A stretch of DNA of 64,000 bases. Origin: Bin87 sp034423115. Its GTDB lineage: Bacteria > Chloroflexota > Dehalococcoidia > Lucifugimonadales > UBA3495. The stretch covers positions 82,868 to 146,867 of the forward strand of contig DAOUJD010000073.1 in assembly GCA_034423115.1 (NCBI GenBank), given 5' to 3'. Both the position numbers and the translations under genes were made by a program. Shown in pieces: positions 52,026 through 60,655 of the stretch (positions are counted from its first letter, which is position 1; each line of letters opens with the position of its first letter). The notes beneath the pieces were generated by a model. The model was given only the letters and a program-made list of their open reading frames with translations. It did no database searches and had not been told where the DNA came from.

Positions 52026-52220
52026 TCACAACTTGCGGACGATCTCTTCCGCTACGTGCTCTCGCCCTTTGGGCACGTAGATGCGAAACGGCACGCGCTC
52101 ACTCCAGTCTCGGATGTCGCCCTCGGGCAATATCCGGCTCGGCAAGCCCTCCGCTTCGAGGACCTCTTTCCAAATCTCTGCGGCCATCAGATTTGGCGCG
52201 CGTTTGAATTCAACCCACAT
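52026..52220 (-). CDS. Small DUF2007-like protein inside the nuo operon
   Basis: A 64-residue soluble protein: MWVEFKRAPNLMAAEIWKEV, LEAEGLPSRILPEG and FRIYVPKGREHVAEEIVRKL. The beta-alpha-beta arrangement, with a helix selecting between two strands and a V-P-x-x-x-A-x-x closing helix, resembles the DUF2007 putative signalling proteins. It fills the space between nuoK and nuoL exactly, in the operon's direction. Not a known complex I subunit. The ribosome binding site is weak. Confidence 0.7.
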   Translation of the reverse strand: MWVEFKRAPNLMAAEIWKEVLEAEGLPSRILPEGDIRDWSERVPFRIYVPKGREHVAEEIVRKL

Positions 52221-52258
52221 CTTGTATTTCGTCGTGTCTTTGCTAGGCCGTTTTTGCG

Positions 52259-52588
52259 TCAGTGGCGCATGGCGGCAGCGTCAGTAAGGTCAACGCTCTC
52301 GTTGGTGCGGAATATCGCGAACACGATACCGAGGCCCAACGCAATTTCCGCTGCCGCCACGGTGATGATAAACACCGCGAAGACTTGGCCGGTCAACACC
52401 GCAGAAAGTGTTTCCTGCACAGCGTACGGCGCCAGCCAACGACCCATCGCCACCAGCGTCAGGTTAACTCCATTGAACATCAACTCGATGGACATCAACA
52501 CCGCGATGAAATTCTTGCGCGCCAACGCCCCATACAGACCGATGCAAAAAAGCACGGCGGCGATGACCAGCATCGATTCCAGCGACAC
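52259..52588 (-). CDS. nuoK: NADH-quinone oxidoreductase subunit K
   Basis: A 109-residue subunit with three membrane helices. GLYGALARKNFIAVLMSIEL carries the conserved Glu and LMFNGVNLTLVAM follows; VFIITVAAAEIALGLGI has the second Glu. The C-terminal tail (ESVDLTDAAAMRH) is a little longer than usual. nuoJ ends five bases upstream of its start. Confidence 0.96.
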   Translation of the reverse strand: MSLESMLVIAAVLFCIGLYGALARKNFIAVLMSIELMFNGVNLTLVAMGRWLAPYAVQETLSAVLTGQVFAVFIITVAAAEIALGLGIVFAIFRTNESVDLTDAAAMRH

Positions 52589-52593
52589 GCTCC

Positions 52594-53178
52594 CTACCTC
52601 CCACGTCCACGGGCCAGCGCCAACCCGCCGATTGCCGCCGCAAGGAGCAATAGCGACACCGCCTCAAACGGCAGCACAAATTCACCAATCAAAAGGTCGG
52701 CCAATCCGCCGCCGGCGACGCTCTCCACCTCTTGCGCCGACAGACCTGATCGCGCCAGTTCTGTGGCATCCGGAATTCCCACCGCTTGCGTCTGCGCGAC
52801 CTGCGACTTGCTCTCCAAGCCTGCTCCAGCGAGCGTGGTCCAATCCGTCGTGACGGCGGTGAACACCATCGCCGCCAGGAGAAGTGCCGACACCATCGCC
52901 GCCGGTATCTGCAATCGGTTCGGCGTGTTGCCCTGTTGGACGTCCCTCGTCAGCATCACGCCGAAGATGAACAAGACCGCGATCGCGCCGACGTAGATCA
53001 GGATCTGCACCACCGCGAGAAATTCGGCGTTCATCATCACGTAGAAGCCGCCCACCGCGACGAATACCATCGCGAGCAGCAACGCCGCCCGAAACAGGTC
53101 GCGGACCATCACGACGCCCAACGCGCCGCCTATCGCAACGACCGCCAGGGCCCAGAACACTACCTGCTCAAACCACAT
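52594..53178 (-). CDS. nuoJ: NADH-quinone oxidoreductase subunit J
   Basis: A 194-residue membrane subunit. The conserved third-helix pattern VVQILIYVGAIAVLFIFGVM, preceded by NAEFLAV, identifies it. About five membrane segments. Its start follows the nuoI stop directly (no gap), so translation is coupled. Confidence 0.95.
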   Translation of the reverse strand: MWFEQVVFWALAVVAIGGALGVVMVRDLFRAALLLAMVFVAVGGFYVMMNAEFLAVVQILIYVGAIAVLFIFGVMLTRDVQQGNTPNRLQIPAAMVSALLLAAMVFTAVTTDWTTLAGAGLESKSQVAQTQAVGIPDATELARSGLSAQEVESVAGGGLADLLIGEFVLPFEAVSLLLLAAAIGGLALARGRGR

Positions 53179-53763
53179 TTAGGTCGCTTCCTCATTGGTT
53201 TGAGTAGTATTGCCCTCGGTCAAACGCATCCCTGCCTTTTCATGCTGATGCCAGCGCCAATTTTCGCGGCCGACCTCCCTCCAACCTAATGGCCGGCTCA
53301 CTCCGGGCCGATAATCCATTCCCTCCAACTGCGGGCGGAACCAGGTGCTCGGGTGCTTGTCGGCTTGTCGCAGCCGGTCAATCGAGATGACCAGGTCGGT
53401 GCGTTTGTACTGACCTTCTTCGAAACCGCTGCCCATGAACAGCGCGTCGTACGGGCACGCTTCAACGCAAAGACCGCAGAACATGCACCGCTGCAGCTCG
53501 ATATCGAAAACCTCCAGTCGGTACTTGTCCCCTTGCAGCGGTGCGGTCTCGCTCGGCGATGTAACGATCTTGATGATTCCCAGGGGGCAGTATTTGGCGC
53601 AGGACGCGCATCCGGTGCAGCGTTCCTCGTACCACGTGAACTCCTCGCCCCTGAACCGAGGATGCTGAGTCAACCTCTGCTCGGGATATGACGTGGTGAA
53701 CGGTCTGCGCGCCAGATTGGTCAGCGTAACCATCAGTCCCTTGACCATTTCTAGTCCGTACAT
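53179..53763 (-). CDS. nuoI: NADH-quinone oxidoreductase subunit I
   Basis: A 194-residue peripheral subunit holding two [4Fe-4S] clusters: CTGCASCAKYCPLGII and CMFCGLCVEACPYDAL. It begins with the membrane-facing amphipathic part (LEMVKGLMVTLTNLARRP) as usual. In the absence of NuoEFG it would be the nearest iron-sulfur subunit to an electron donor. Confidence 0.96.
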   Translation of the reverse strand: MYGLEMVKGLMVTLTNLARRPFTTSYPEQRLTQHPRFRGEEFTWYEERCTGCASCAKYCPLGIIKIVTSPSETAPLQGDKYRLEVFDIELQRCMFCGLCVEACPYDALFMGSGFEEGQYKRTDLVISIDRLRQADKHPSTWFRPQLEGMDYRPGVSRPLGWREVGRENWRWHQHEKAGMRLTEGNTTQTNEEAT

Positions 53764-53781
53764 CTCATCTGCTCCCCTGCG

Positions 53782-55029
53782 CTAGCCCACCTCAATAGTC
53801 GATACGCCGCGCACCATTGGCGCCGACGCCGTCGCGGTACGGGAAGTGGTTCGGACTTTCTGCCGGATGATGCGCCCGAAAAACGCTATCGAGACCACGG
53901 CAACCACGATGTTGATCGCCGTCATTATCCACAGATCCGAGGTGGTTAGCACGCCGTTCGCATCCCGCAGGAAATACACCTCCAGCACCACAGCCGCCAA
54001 GTTGATGATGCTCAGCGGCATCAGGAACTTCCAGCACACCGCCATGATCTGATCCAGGCGCAGGCGCGGGAACGTCGAGCGAATCCACACGAACAGGAAA
54101 ATTCCGATGAACGTCTTGATCAAAAACCACAACCACCCCAACCAGTCTGCCACCGGCCCGGCCCATCCGGCCAGGAACAGGGTGGCGATCAGGCCCGAGA
54201 CAAACAACGCTCCGCCAAACTCTGCTGCCTGAATCAGCGCAAACTTGATCCCGCTGTACTCGGTGTGGTAGCCCGCGATAATTTCAGATTCCGCCTCGGC
54301 CACGTCGAACGGTGTCCGGTTCAATTCCGCCGACATGCCCGCCACAAAGACGAAGAACGCCAACGGCTGCACCAGGAAGAACGGAACCGCCTGCGCAACA
54401 ACTATGTCTCCCAGCGACATCGAGCCGGCTACTACCACCACGCCCAGCAGCGACAGCACCACCGGCACCTCGTAACTGAGCAGCACCGCTACCGCGCGGC
54501 CCGCCCCGAACAGCGCGTAACGGTTGTTAGAGGCCCAGCCCGCGGTGAATATCGCTATCGACGTGAGTGAACTGACGGCTAGGATGAACAGCACGCCTAC
54601 GTTCAGGTCTACCAGCGCCACATCCTTGGCGAACGGTATCACTGCCGTCGCCACCAGCAGCGATGAAACCATAATCACCGGAACGGCCGTGAACGCCAGT
54701 CGATCGGCTCCGTAAGGGATGATGTCCTCTTTCGTGATCAGTTTGGCCAGGTCCGCTATCGGCTGCAACGCGCCGAAGGGGCCCCAACGGTTGGGGCCCA
54801 CCCGGTTCTGAAACCTGCCAAGCAACCGACGTTCGCCCCAACTCACTACCGCAGCGCCCAGCAGCACCGCGTTGATCAGGATCAGCATGATGACCACGCC
54901 GGCGATCACGTACGCCAGCCAACACGGAACAACGTGCGCCGCCAACCCGTAAATCCAGTAGAAAAGCGGGTTGCCGCCGAACACGCCGTCCGGGCTCAAC
55001 ATGTTTTCGGGTGTTGTAATGCAGCGCAT
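53782..55029 (-). CDS. nuoH: NADH-quinone oxidoreductase subunit H
   Basis: A 415-residue membrane subunit forming the quinone site. SWGERRLLGRFQNRVGPNRW, AGMSAELNRTPFDVAEAESE and FLFVWIRSTFPRLRLDQIM are all diagnostic. There is an extra N-terminal segment of about 25 residues before the first membrane helix. The ATG shares one base with the nuoD stop (TAATG). Confidence 0.96.
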   Translation of the reverse strand: MRCITTPENMLSPDGVFGGNPLFYWIYGLAAHVVPCWLAYVIAGVVIMLILINAVLLGAAVVSWGERRLLGRFQNRVGPNRWGPFGALQPIADLAKLITKEDIIPYGADRLAFTAVPVIMVSSLLVATAVIPFAKDVALVDLNVGVLFILAVSSLTSIAIFTAGWASNNRYALFGAGRAVAVLLSYEVPVVLSLLGVVVVAGSMSLGDIVVAQAVPFFLVQPLAFFVFVAGMSAELNRTPFDVAEAESEIIAGYHTEYSGIKFALIQAAEFGGALFVSGLIATLFLAGWAGPVADWLGWLWFLIKTFIGIFLFVWIRSTFPRLRLDQIMAVCWKFLMPLSIINLAAVVLEVYFLRDANGVLTTSDLWIMTAINIVVAVVSIAFFGRIIRQKVRTTSRTATASAPMVRGVSTIEVG

Positions 55030-56135
55030 TACCTGTCCACCTCACCCATGTTGATGTCCACGCTGCCCAACGACACGATCATGTCGGCCAATTTCCAACC
55101 AAGCAGCAGGTGCTCGGTGATCGTCAAGTTGATCAGGGAAGGGGAGCGGATTTTACAACGGTACGGCGAAACCCCGCCGTCACTGACCAGGAAAAACCCC
55201 AACTCACCTTTGGAGGCTTCAACCCTGCCGTACGCCTGGGCGCCGGGCTCGGCCCGCAACACCATCGGCAGTTCCAGGCGGACCGGTCCCGGCTCGATCT
55301 GCGCGATGCACTGCCGAACGATCTTTAGGCTCTGGCGGACTTCCTGCATGCGCACCCAGAACCGGTCGTAGTTGTCACCCGCGCTTCCCACCGGCACATC
55401 GAACTCGACCTGGTCGTAAGCGTCATACGGCGCCATCTTTCGCCAGTCCCAGTTCACGCCGCTGGCCCTCAGCACCGGTCCGCTGACCGAGCAGTTGATG
55501 GCTACGTCAGCCGGCAGTGGGCTGACTCCGCGCGTCCGCACCATCAAAATTTCGTTATTCAGCAGCAGGTTCTCTATCTCTTCCAGTTCGCCTTCGAAAT
55601 CGTCCAGGAACTGATCCAACGCCGGCCAGAAATCCGCCGGAGCGTCGGAAAACACGCCGCCCGGCCTCATGTAGCTAACCGTGATCCGCGCGCCGCACAG
55701 CATCTCGAACAGGTCAAGGATCCGCTCTCTGCTCCGGAACGTGTACATCAACGGAGTGCCGAACGCGCCCAGTTCCTGCACGAAGAACCCGACCGCGATC
55801 AGGTGGCTGGCGATCCTCTGCAACTCCGCCGCCAGTGTCCGCAGGTACTTCCCTCGGGGCGGGGGTTCAATCCCCAGCAGTTGCTCCACCGCAAGGCAGT
55901 ACGCCTGATTGTTGATCATCGATGACGTATAGTCTAGCCGGTCGGTCAGTGTCACCACCTGGACGTAGTTCCGTTCCTCAGCGAGTTTTTCGGTGCCCCG
56001 GTGCAGGTAGCCCAGTACCGGCTCCACCTCCACAATGTCTTCGCCATCGAAAGTGATCCGCACCCTGAAGACACCGTGCGTGCTCGGGTGCTGCGGCCCC
56101 ACGTTGACCGTCATCGGTTCGGTGCGAATCGTCAT
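55029..56135 (-). CDS. nuoD: NADH-quinone oxidoreductase subunit D
   Basis: A 368-residue peripheral subunit. VNVGPQHPSTHGVFRVRITF carries the His and Ser of the quinone pocket; YLHRGTEKLAEERNYVQVV, DYTSSMINNQAYCLAVE and VSDGGVSPYRCKIRSPS follow. Related to the large subunit of NiFe hydrogenases but without the nickel-binding cysteines. Normal for a separate (not CD-fused) NuoD. Confidence 0.96.
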   Translation of the reverse strand: MTIRTEPMTVNVGPQHPSTHGVFRVRITFDGEDIVEVEPVLGYLHRGTEKLAEERNYVQVVTLTDRLDYTSSMINNQAYCLAVEQLLGIEPPPRGKYLRTLAAELQRIASHLIAVGFFVQELGAFGTPLMYTFRSRERILDLFEMLCGARITVSYMRPGGVFSDAPADFWPALDQFLDDFEGELEEIENLLLNNEILMVRTRGVSPLPADVAINCSVSGPVLRASGVNWDWRKMAPYDAYDQVEFDVPVGSAGDNYDRFWVRMQEVRQSLKIVRQCIAQIEPGPVRLELPMVLRAEPGAQAYGRVEASKGELGFFLVSDGGVSPYRCKIRSPSLINLTITEHLLLGWKLADMIVSLGSVDINMGEVDR

Positions 56136-56155
56136 GGTGGAACTGCGCGCCCTGC

Positions 56156-56599
56156 CTAGAGAAAGTCTTTCCGCAGGGGATGGCCGTCAAACCCTTCCCA
56201 CAACATGATCCGTTTCATGTTGGGGTGTCCGGTGAACTTGATTCCCATCAGGTCCCAGATTTCGCGTTCCTGAAAATCTGCCCCCTTCCAAACGCCCACC
56301 ACCGAAGCAACGGTTGGTTCCTCCCGCCCGTATACCCTGCTCCGGATCACGCCCGTATGTTCCTTGGCCAGCGACGTCAGGTGATATACCAGTTCGAAAT
56401 ACTCCACGAAGTCGATCGCGCTGACTGCGTTCAGGAATGCGAAGTCGAGATCGGGGTCGTCGTGAAGGAAACTTGCTACCGATCCGATGGCCTCGGGACG
56501 TATCCAGACCGATGATTCATCCCACGCAGTCACCACATCCGGCGCCGCTTCCTGCAGACGCCGGGCAAGTGTTTCGCCGGGTATTGCGGCGATGGTCAC
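56156..56599 (-). CDS. nuoC: NADH-quinone oxidoreductase subunit C
   Basis: A 147-residue peripheral subunit. FLNAVSAIDFVEYFELVYHL and the C-terminal signature EREIWDLMGIKFTGHPNMKR are clear. It overlaps the nuoB stop by four bases. Short for the family but with no part obviously missing. Confidence 0.94.
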   Translation of the reverse strand: MTIAAIPGETLARRLQEAAPDVVTAWDESSVWIRPEAIGSVASFLHDDPDLDFAFLNAVSAIDFVEYFELVYHLTSLAKEHTGVIRSRVYGREEPTVASVVGVWKGADFQEREIWDLMGIKFTGHPNMKRIMLWEGFDGHPLRKDFL

Positions 56600-57228
56600 G
56601 GTTTGAAACTTCCGCCGCCGATGTTGCGGTATTTCTTGATCTTTTCGTGCAGTTCCATGATCCCGTACAAGAGAGCATCAGGCCGTGGGGGACAACCCGG
56701 CACATACACGTCCACCGGCACAATGTGGTCCACGCCCGGCACCACGCTGTACGAGCCAAAGTACGGCCCGCCGCTGGTCGCGCAGACTCCCATGGAGATC
56801 ACCCACCGCGGTTCGGCCATCTGCTCGTAGATCCTCTTGATCGGCGGCGCCATTTTCCACGTCACGGTACCCGCTACGATCATCAGGTCCGCCTGCCTCG
56901 GCGACGCCCGGAACACTTCCATCCCGAACCTGGAGATGTCAAACCGACCCATCGCGGTGGCCATCATCTCGAATGCGCAACAAGCCAGACCGAAAGACAC
57001 GGGCCACAACGCCGATTTGCGGCTCCAGTTCACCAACGCGTCCACCGACGTTACCATCAGATTCCTTTGCAGGTCTTCCGGTACCTCGATAGCTGGCACT
57101 TCGATGGGCGTTTGCGATGCCGCAATCAGGTCGTTGACCAACTGCCCTTCGGACCGGTCAATCTCCCACGTCCGACTGTGCAGCGGGCCGCCCACCGACG
57201 GCAGTTCAAAATGTGTCGACTCCTGCAT
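56596..57228 (-). CDS. nuoB: NADH-quinone oxidoreductase subunit B
   Basis: A 210-residue subunit binding cluster N2. The tandem cysteines are in SFGLACCAFEMMA, with further ligands in SMGVCATSGGPY and VPGCPPRPDALL. ATG 57228 was chosen because it follows the nuoA stop region; a longer frame to 57279 would overlap nuoA. The first 55 residues (to MVTSVDALVNWSRK) are an extension compared with short NuoB forms. Confidence 0.95.
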   Translation of the reverse strand: MQESTHFELPSVGGPLHSRTWEIDRSEGQLVNDLIAASQTPIEVPAIEVPEDLQRNLMVTSVDALVNWSRKSALWPVSFGLACCAFEMMATAMGRFDISRFGMEVFRASPRQADLMIVAGTVTWKMAPPIKRIYEQMAEPRWVISMGVCATSGGPYFGSYSVVPGVDHIVPVDVYVPGCPPRPDALLYGIMELHEKIKKYRNIGGGSFKP

Positions 57229-57233
57229 GCCGT

Positions 57234-57620
57234 TCAGCCCTGCCATTCCAAATCCCGCTTGCGCCAGGCGTACGCCCACGCCAGCAGCAGGATTCCCACG
57301 AACACCGCCATCTCAATCAGCGCGAACAGCTCCAGCGTCAGGAACTTCGTGGCCCAGGGGTAGAGGAACACGACCTCCACATCGAACACCACGAACAGGA
57401 TGGCGAACATGTAGTAGCGGAATTGGAACCGGTTCCAGGTGCCGCCGATGGTCTGCACACCGCACTCGTAGGTATCGTGCTTCACCGGGTCCGGGCGCGC
57501 CGGCCGGATACCCAACCGCGAAAGCATGTAAGACGCCCCAAGCATGCTGCACGGAACGATTATGGAGAGCGCCAGGAAGATGGCGATCAGTCCGTATTGG
57601 CCGAAATAATCTTCTAGCAT
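57234..57620 (-). CDS. nuoA: NADH-quinone oxidoreductase subunit A
   Basis: A 128-residue membrane subunit with three helices. KHDTYECGVQTIGGTWNRFQ has the Cys of the quinone-site loop, and FVVFDVEVVFLYPWA the conserved Asp and Glu. The ATG at 57620 gives the normal length; the open frame runs 22 residues further upstream without support. First gene of the nuoABCDHIJK-LMN block, with an extended -10 promoter about 92 bases upstream. No nuoE, nuoF or nuoG is present. Confidence 0.95.
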   Translation of the reverse strand: MLEDYFGQYGLIAIFLALSIIVPCSMLGASYMLSRLGIRPARPDPVKHDTYECGVQTIGGTWNRFQFRYYMFAILFVVFDVEVVFLYPWATKFLTLELFALIEMAVFVGILLLAWAYAWRKRDLEWQG

Positions 57621-57711
57621 CTCGGTGCTTCGCCCCCTCGCCAAAGCAGCGGCTACCCTGCCAGTCGATGGGCTTGGCGGCGTCAAACCGTCTGGCTAAA
57701 TGGGCGGCGGC

Positions 57712-57720
57712 ATTATACCA
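57712..57720 (-). promoter_or_regulatory. Extended -10 promoter of the nuo operon
   Basis: Minus-strand TGGTATAAT (57720-57712), followed by GCCGCCGCC. A poor TTTTGT lies about 16 bases upstream. Leader about 85 bases. Confidence 0.6.
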
Positions 57721-57762
57721 TAACGGGACTCTTACAAAACCCGATTAACCCAAGGCCAATAC

Positions 57763-58647
57763 ATGACCCCGAACGAGACCACACCGGATTGGCAAAGCCG
57801 CTACATCCATGCCAACGGTATCAATCACCATTACCTGGAGTGGGGCGATTCAGCCTCTCCTCCCTTGCTGATGCTACACGCCACGGGCCTGTGCGCATGG
57901 CCCTGGAAGCCAATTGCCCGCCGCCTTTCCGAGCGCTATCGCGTTCTGGCGTTCGACCAGCGCGGTCACGGCGACACTGATCCATCCGATAAAGGTTATC
58001 GGTTTGAATATGCCGGCGAAGACTTGGCCGCCATCGTCGGCTCGATGGACTTGACCCGGCCCAGTGTGATCGGCCACTCGTCGGGCGGGCTCGCGACCAT
58101 CATCGCAGCCAACATCGATCCGCAATTCTTTGGTCCGGTCGTTCTCGTCGAAACTCGCGTCAGCAACGACGCGCCTACCGCTCCCACCCAGGATTTGAAC
58201 CGTCGGGCCGAACGCACCCGCATGAAACGCCCCGTTTGGGACTCGCGGGATGCCATGTTTGACGCCTATCGTTCCCGTAGCGCTTTCAAGGACTGGCAGG
58301 ACGAACCCTACCAACAGTTCATCGAGGGCGGCACACGGTTGCTCGACGATGGTCGTGCCGAGCTGAAATGCCATCCCGAGGTTGAGGCCACCTTCTATGG
58401 GATGCGCGATGACTTGCAGGTCGCAAAATATTTGAGAAACCTGCCCGGCGATTGGTTGCTGCTACTTGCCAACTATCCGGGTTGCCAGCGCATCGACGAC
58501 CAAGGCGTTCGCGATTTCCAGATGCTGGCGCCCGGCGCGGAGGTCAAACCGATGGGCAAGGGCAGCCACTTCCTGCCCATGGAATACCCGGACGACGTGT
58601 TGGCCGTAATCGAGCCTTGGTTGGACGGCAAGGCCGACGCTCGATAA
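57763..58647 (+). CDS. Alpha/beta hydrolase
   Basis: A 294-residue hydrolase. LLMLHATGLCAWPW forms the oxyanion-hole turn, the nucleophile is the Ser in VIGHSSGGLAT, and the catalytic His is in GSHFLPMEYP near residue 270. FDQRGHGDTDPSDKGYRFE is typical for the esterase/epoxide-hydrolase-like group. Substrate unknown. It precedes a zinc-ribbon ORF and a CoA transferase on the same strand, so a shared catabolic role is possible. Confidence 0.9.
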   Translation: MTPNETTPDWQSRYIHANGINHHYLEWGDSASPPLLMLHATGLCAWPWKPIARRLSERYRVLAFDQRGHGDTDPSDKGYRFEYAGEDLAAIVGSMDLTRPSVIGHSSGGLATIIAANIDPQFFGPVVLVETRVSNDAPTAPTQDLNRRAERTRMKRPVWDSRDAMFDAYRSRSAFKDWQDEPYQQFIEGGTRLLDDGRAELKCHPEVEATFYGMRDDLQVAKYLRNLPGDWLLLLANYPGCQRIDDQGVRDFQMLAPGAEVKPMGKGSHFLPMEYPDDVLAVIEPWLDGKADAR

Positions 58648-58656
58648 CGTCTCGCG

Positions 58657-58794
58657 ATGCACTGTCCACGATGTCGCATCAAGATGGCTGTCCAAGCCCG
58701 GACGCCGCACAAGCAGAAGAAATGGCGTTGCCCACAATGCCGCTTGGTCCGTATGAAACCGGCGACGTATCGCCGTGACAAGGAAAAGATATGA
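58657..58794 (+). CDS. Small zinc-ribbon protein, 45 aa
   Basis: A short ORF with four cysteines in two CxxC knuckles (MHCPRCRIKM at residues 1-10 and WRCPQCRLVRM at 23-33), separated by a basic linker and followed by a basic tail. That is a complete zinc-ribbon pattern. It starts 9 bases after the hydrolase stop and its TGA overlaps the ATG of the CoA transferase (ATGA), which speaks for translational coupling. No strong ribosome binding site is visible. It could bind nucleic acid or act as a small regulator. Confidence 0.6.
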   Translation: MHCPRCRIKMAVQARTPHKQKKWRCPQCRLVRMKPATYRRDKEKI

Positions 58795-60041
58795 CCCAAA
58801 GCTCTGCTGACAATACCGCGCCGGCCAGCGGCGGCCCCTTGGCTGGCCTTCGCGTCCTGGACCTGTCCATCATCGTCGCCGGCGGCACCGCATCGTCCCT
58901 GATGGCCGATTTCGGGGCGGAGGTGATCAAAGTGGAGCGGCCCGGTTCAGGCGATTCCTTGCGCAACTGGGGCCCGTTTTACAACGGCGTGTCGCTGTGG
59001 TGGAAAGTGCACTCGCGCAACAAGCAGTCCATCACCCTCAACATGGCCGATCCGGAAGGCCAGAACCTGCTCAAACGTCTCGCCGCTCAGGCCGACGTTC
59101 TCATCGAAGGATTCCGACCCGGCACCCTCGAACGTTGGGGTCTCGGACCCGCCGACCTGCACGATGCGTCCGTGAATCCGGGATTGGTGATCCTCCGTTT
59201 CTCCGGATTCGGCCAGACCGGCCCGTACAAGGATCGACCCGGCTTTGGCACCATCGCCGAGTGCATGAGCGGCTACATCGGCATGACCGGGTTCCCGGAC
59301 ACACCTCCGAACCTGCCGCCCGTGCCGCTGGCCGACGAAATCGCAGGGGTGTTCGGTGCCATGGCTGGCATGATGGCAATCTACCGCCGCGACGCCGACC
59401 GTCAGCCCGGCGAGCCCGGTTCTGGCCAGGTGGTCGACCTCAGCCTCTTTGAACCACTCTTCCGCCTCTGCATCCCCCACCTCACCATCTACGACCGCCT
59501 GGGAGAAATCCGCGAGCGCATCGGCAACGATTTCCCGGACGCCGCTCCTCGCAGTCTCTTCCGCACCGCCGATGACCGGTGGCTCGGACTATCCGCCACA
59601 TCACAGAATACGTGGGAGGGCCTCGCCCACGCGATGGGTTTCGACGCCCTCATAGATGATGCACGGTTCGCCAACAACGCCGCTCGCCTTGAAAACAAAG
59701 ACGCCCTCAACGAAATCCTTCAATCATGGCTCAACAGTCGTCCGACCAACGACATCATGGACGAACTCATTCCGGCCGGTGGAGTCGTAGGGCCGGTGTA
59801 CAACAGTGCCGATATCATGGATGATCCCCACTACCAGGAGCGCGAAGACATTGTGGAAATCTACGATCCTGAAGTCGGCAACACCCGGATGCTTGGCCTC
59901 GTTCCCAAGTTCAGCAAGACCCCTGGCGCGCTGCGTCACATGGGTCCCACCGTCGGCCAGCACAACGCCGCCGTGTACGGCGATTGGCTCGGCCTGAACG
60001 AAACCGAACTCGCTGAGCTGTCCGACGGCGGGATCATCTGA
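58791..60041 (+). CDS. CaiB/BaiF family (type III) CoA transferase
   Basis: A 416-residue family III CoA transferase moving CoA between carboxylic acids. AGLRVLDLSIIVAGGTASSL opens the fold, followed by DFGAEVIKVERPGSGDSLRN, the substrate loop FSGFGQTGPYKDRPGFG and VVDLSLFEPLF. Likely acts on a carnitine-, bile-acid- or dicarboxylate-like acid, not specified. It is linked by a 4-base overlap to the zinc-ribbon ORF and followed by rdgB after two bases. Confidence 0.92.
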   Translation: MTQSSADNTAPASGGPLAGLRVLDLSIIVAGGTASSLMADFGAEVIKVERPGSGDSLRNWGPFYNGVSLWWKVHSRNKQSITLNMADPEGQNLLKRLAAQADVLIEGFRPGTLERWGLGPADLHDASVNPGLVILRFSGFGQTGPYKDRPGFGTIAECMSGYIGMTGFPDTPPNLPPVPLADEIAGVFGAMAGMMAIYRRDADRQPGEPGSGQVVDLSLFEPLFRLCIPHLTIYDRLGEIRERIGNDFPDAAPRSLFRTADDRWLGLSATSQNTWEGLAHAMGFDALIDDARFANNAARLENKDALNEILQSWLNSRPTNDIMDELIPAGGVVGPVYNSADIMDDPHYQEREDIVEIYDPEVGNTRMLGLVPKFSKTPGALRHMGPTVGQHNAAVYGDWLGLNETELAELSDGGII

Positions 60042-60043
60042 TT

Positions 60044-60655
60044 ATGTCGACCCGATCCCTGCTTGTAGCCACTCGAAACCCGGGCAAGATGCGGGAATAC
60101 CGCGAGTTGCTCGCCGACTATCCTGGTCATATCATCTCCCTAGATGACGCCGGCGTGCCCGACGAGGTAGAGGAAACCGGTGACACGTTCCAAGCCAATG
60201 CCATCCTCAAAGCATCGACTTACGCTCAGTTGTCTGGACACCTAACCATCTCCGACGACTCCGGCCTCGAGGTCCATGCCTTGGGCGGTGCGCCCGGCGT
60301 CTATTCCGCCCGATATGGTGGCGATGCCTGCCAAACTGACGAGGACCGCGTCGCCCTCCTACTCCGAAATCTGGCCAAAATCCCTTGGGAGCGCCGCATC
60401 GCACGATTCCGCTGTTTCACCGCCGTTGCCGACCCCTCCGACGGTGCCGAGCCCCGGGTTTCAACCGTCGTAGGCTCTATCGCAGGGGTGATACAATACG
60501 AACCGGTGGGCGAGCACGGCTTTGGTTATGACCCCGTCTTCTATCTCCCGTCATTCCGCGGCACGATGGCTCAGTTGCCTGTCCAGGCAAAAAACGCCAT
60601 CAGCCATCGGGCGGACGCCGCCCGTAGAGCCCGCCTTATGTTGGCTGCATTATGA
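60044..60655 (+). CDS. rdgB: XTP/dITP diphosphatase (non-canonical purine NTP pyrophosphatase)
   Basis: Removes deaminated purine nucleotides such as dITP and XTP. The 203-residue protein begins LLVATRNPGKMREYRELLAD, has TISDDSGLEVHALGGAPGVY in the active site and FGYDPVFYLPSFRGTMAQL near the C-terminus, with NAISHRADAARRA at the end. Overlaps moaA by four bases. Confidence 0.95.
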   Translation: MSTRSLLVATRNPGKMREYRELLADYPGHIISLDDAGVPDEVEETGDTFQANAILKASTYAQLSGHLTISDDSGLEVHALGGAPGVYSARYGGDACQTDEDRVALLLRNLAKIPWERRIARFRCFTAVADPSDGAEPRVSTVVGSIAGVIQYEPVGEHGFGYDPVFYLPSFRGTMAQLPVQAKNAISHRADAARRARLMLAAL

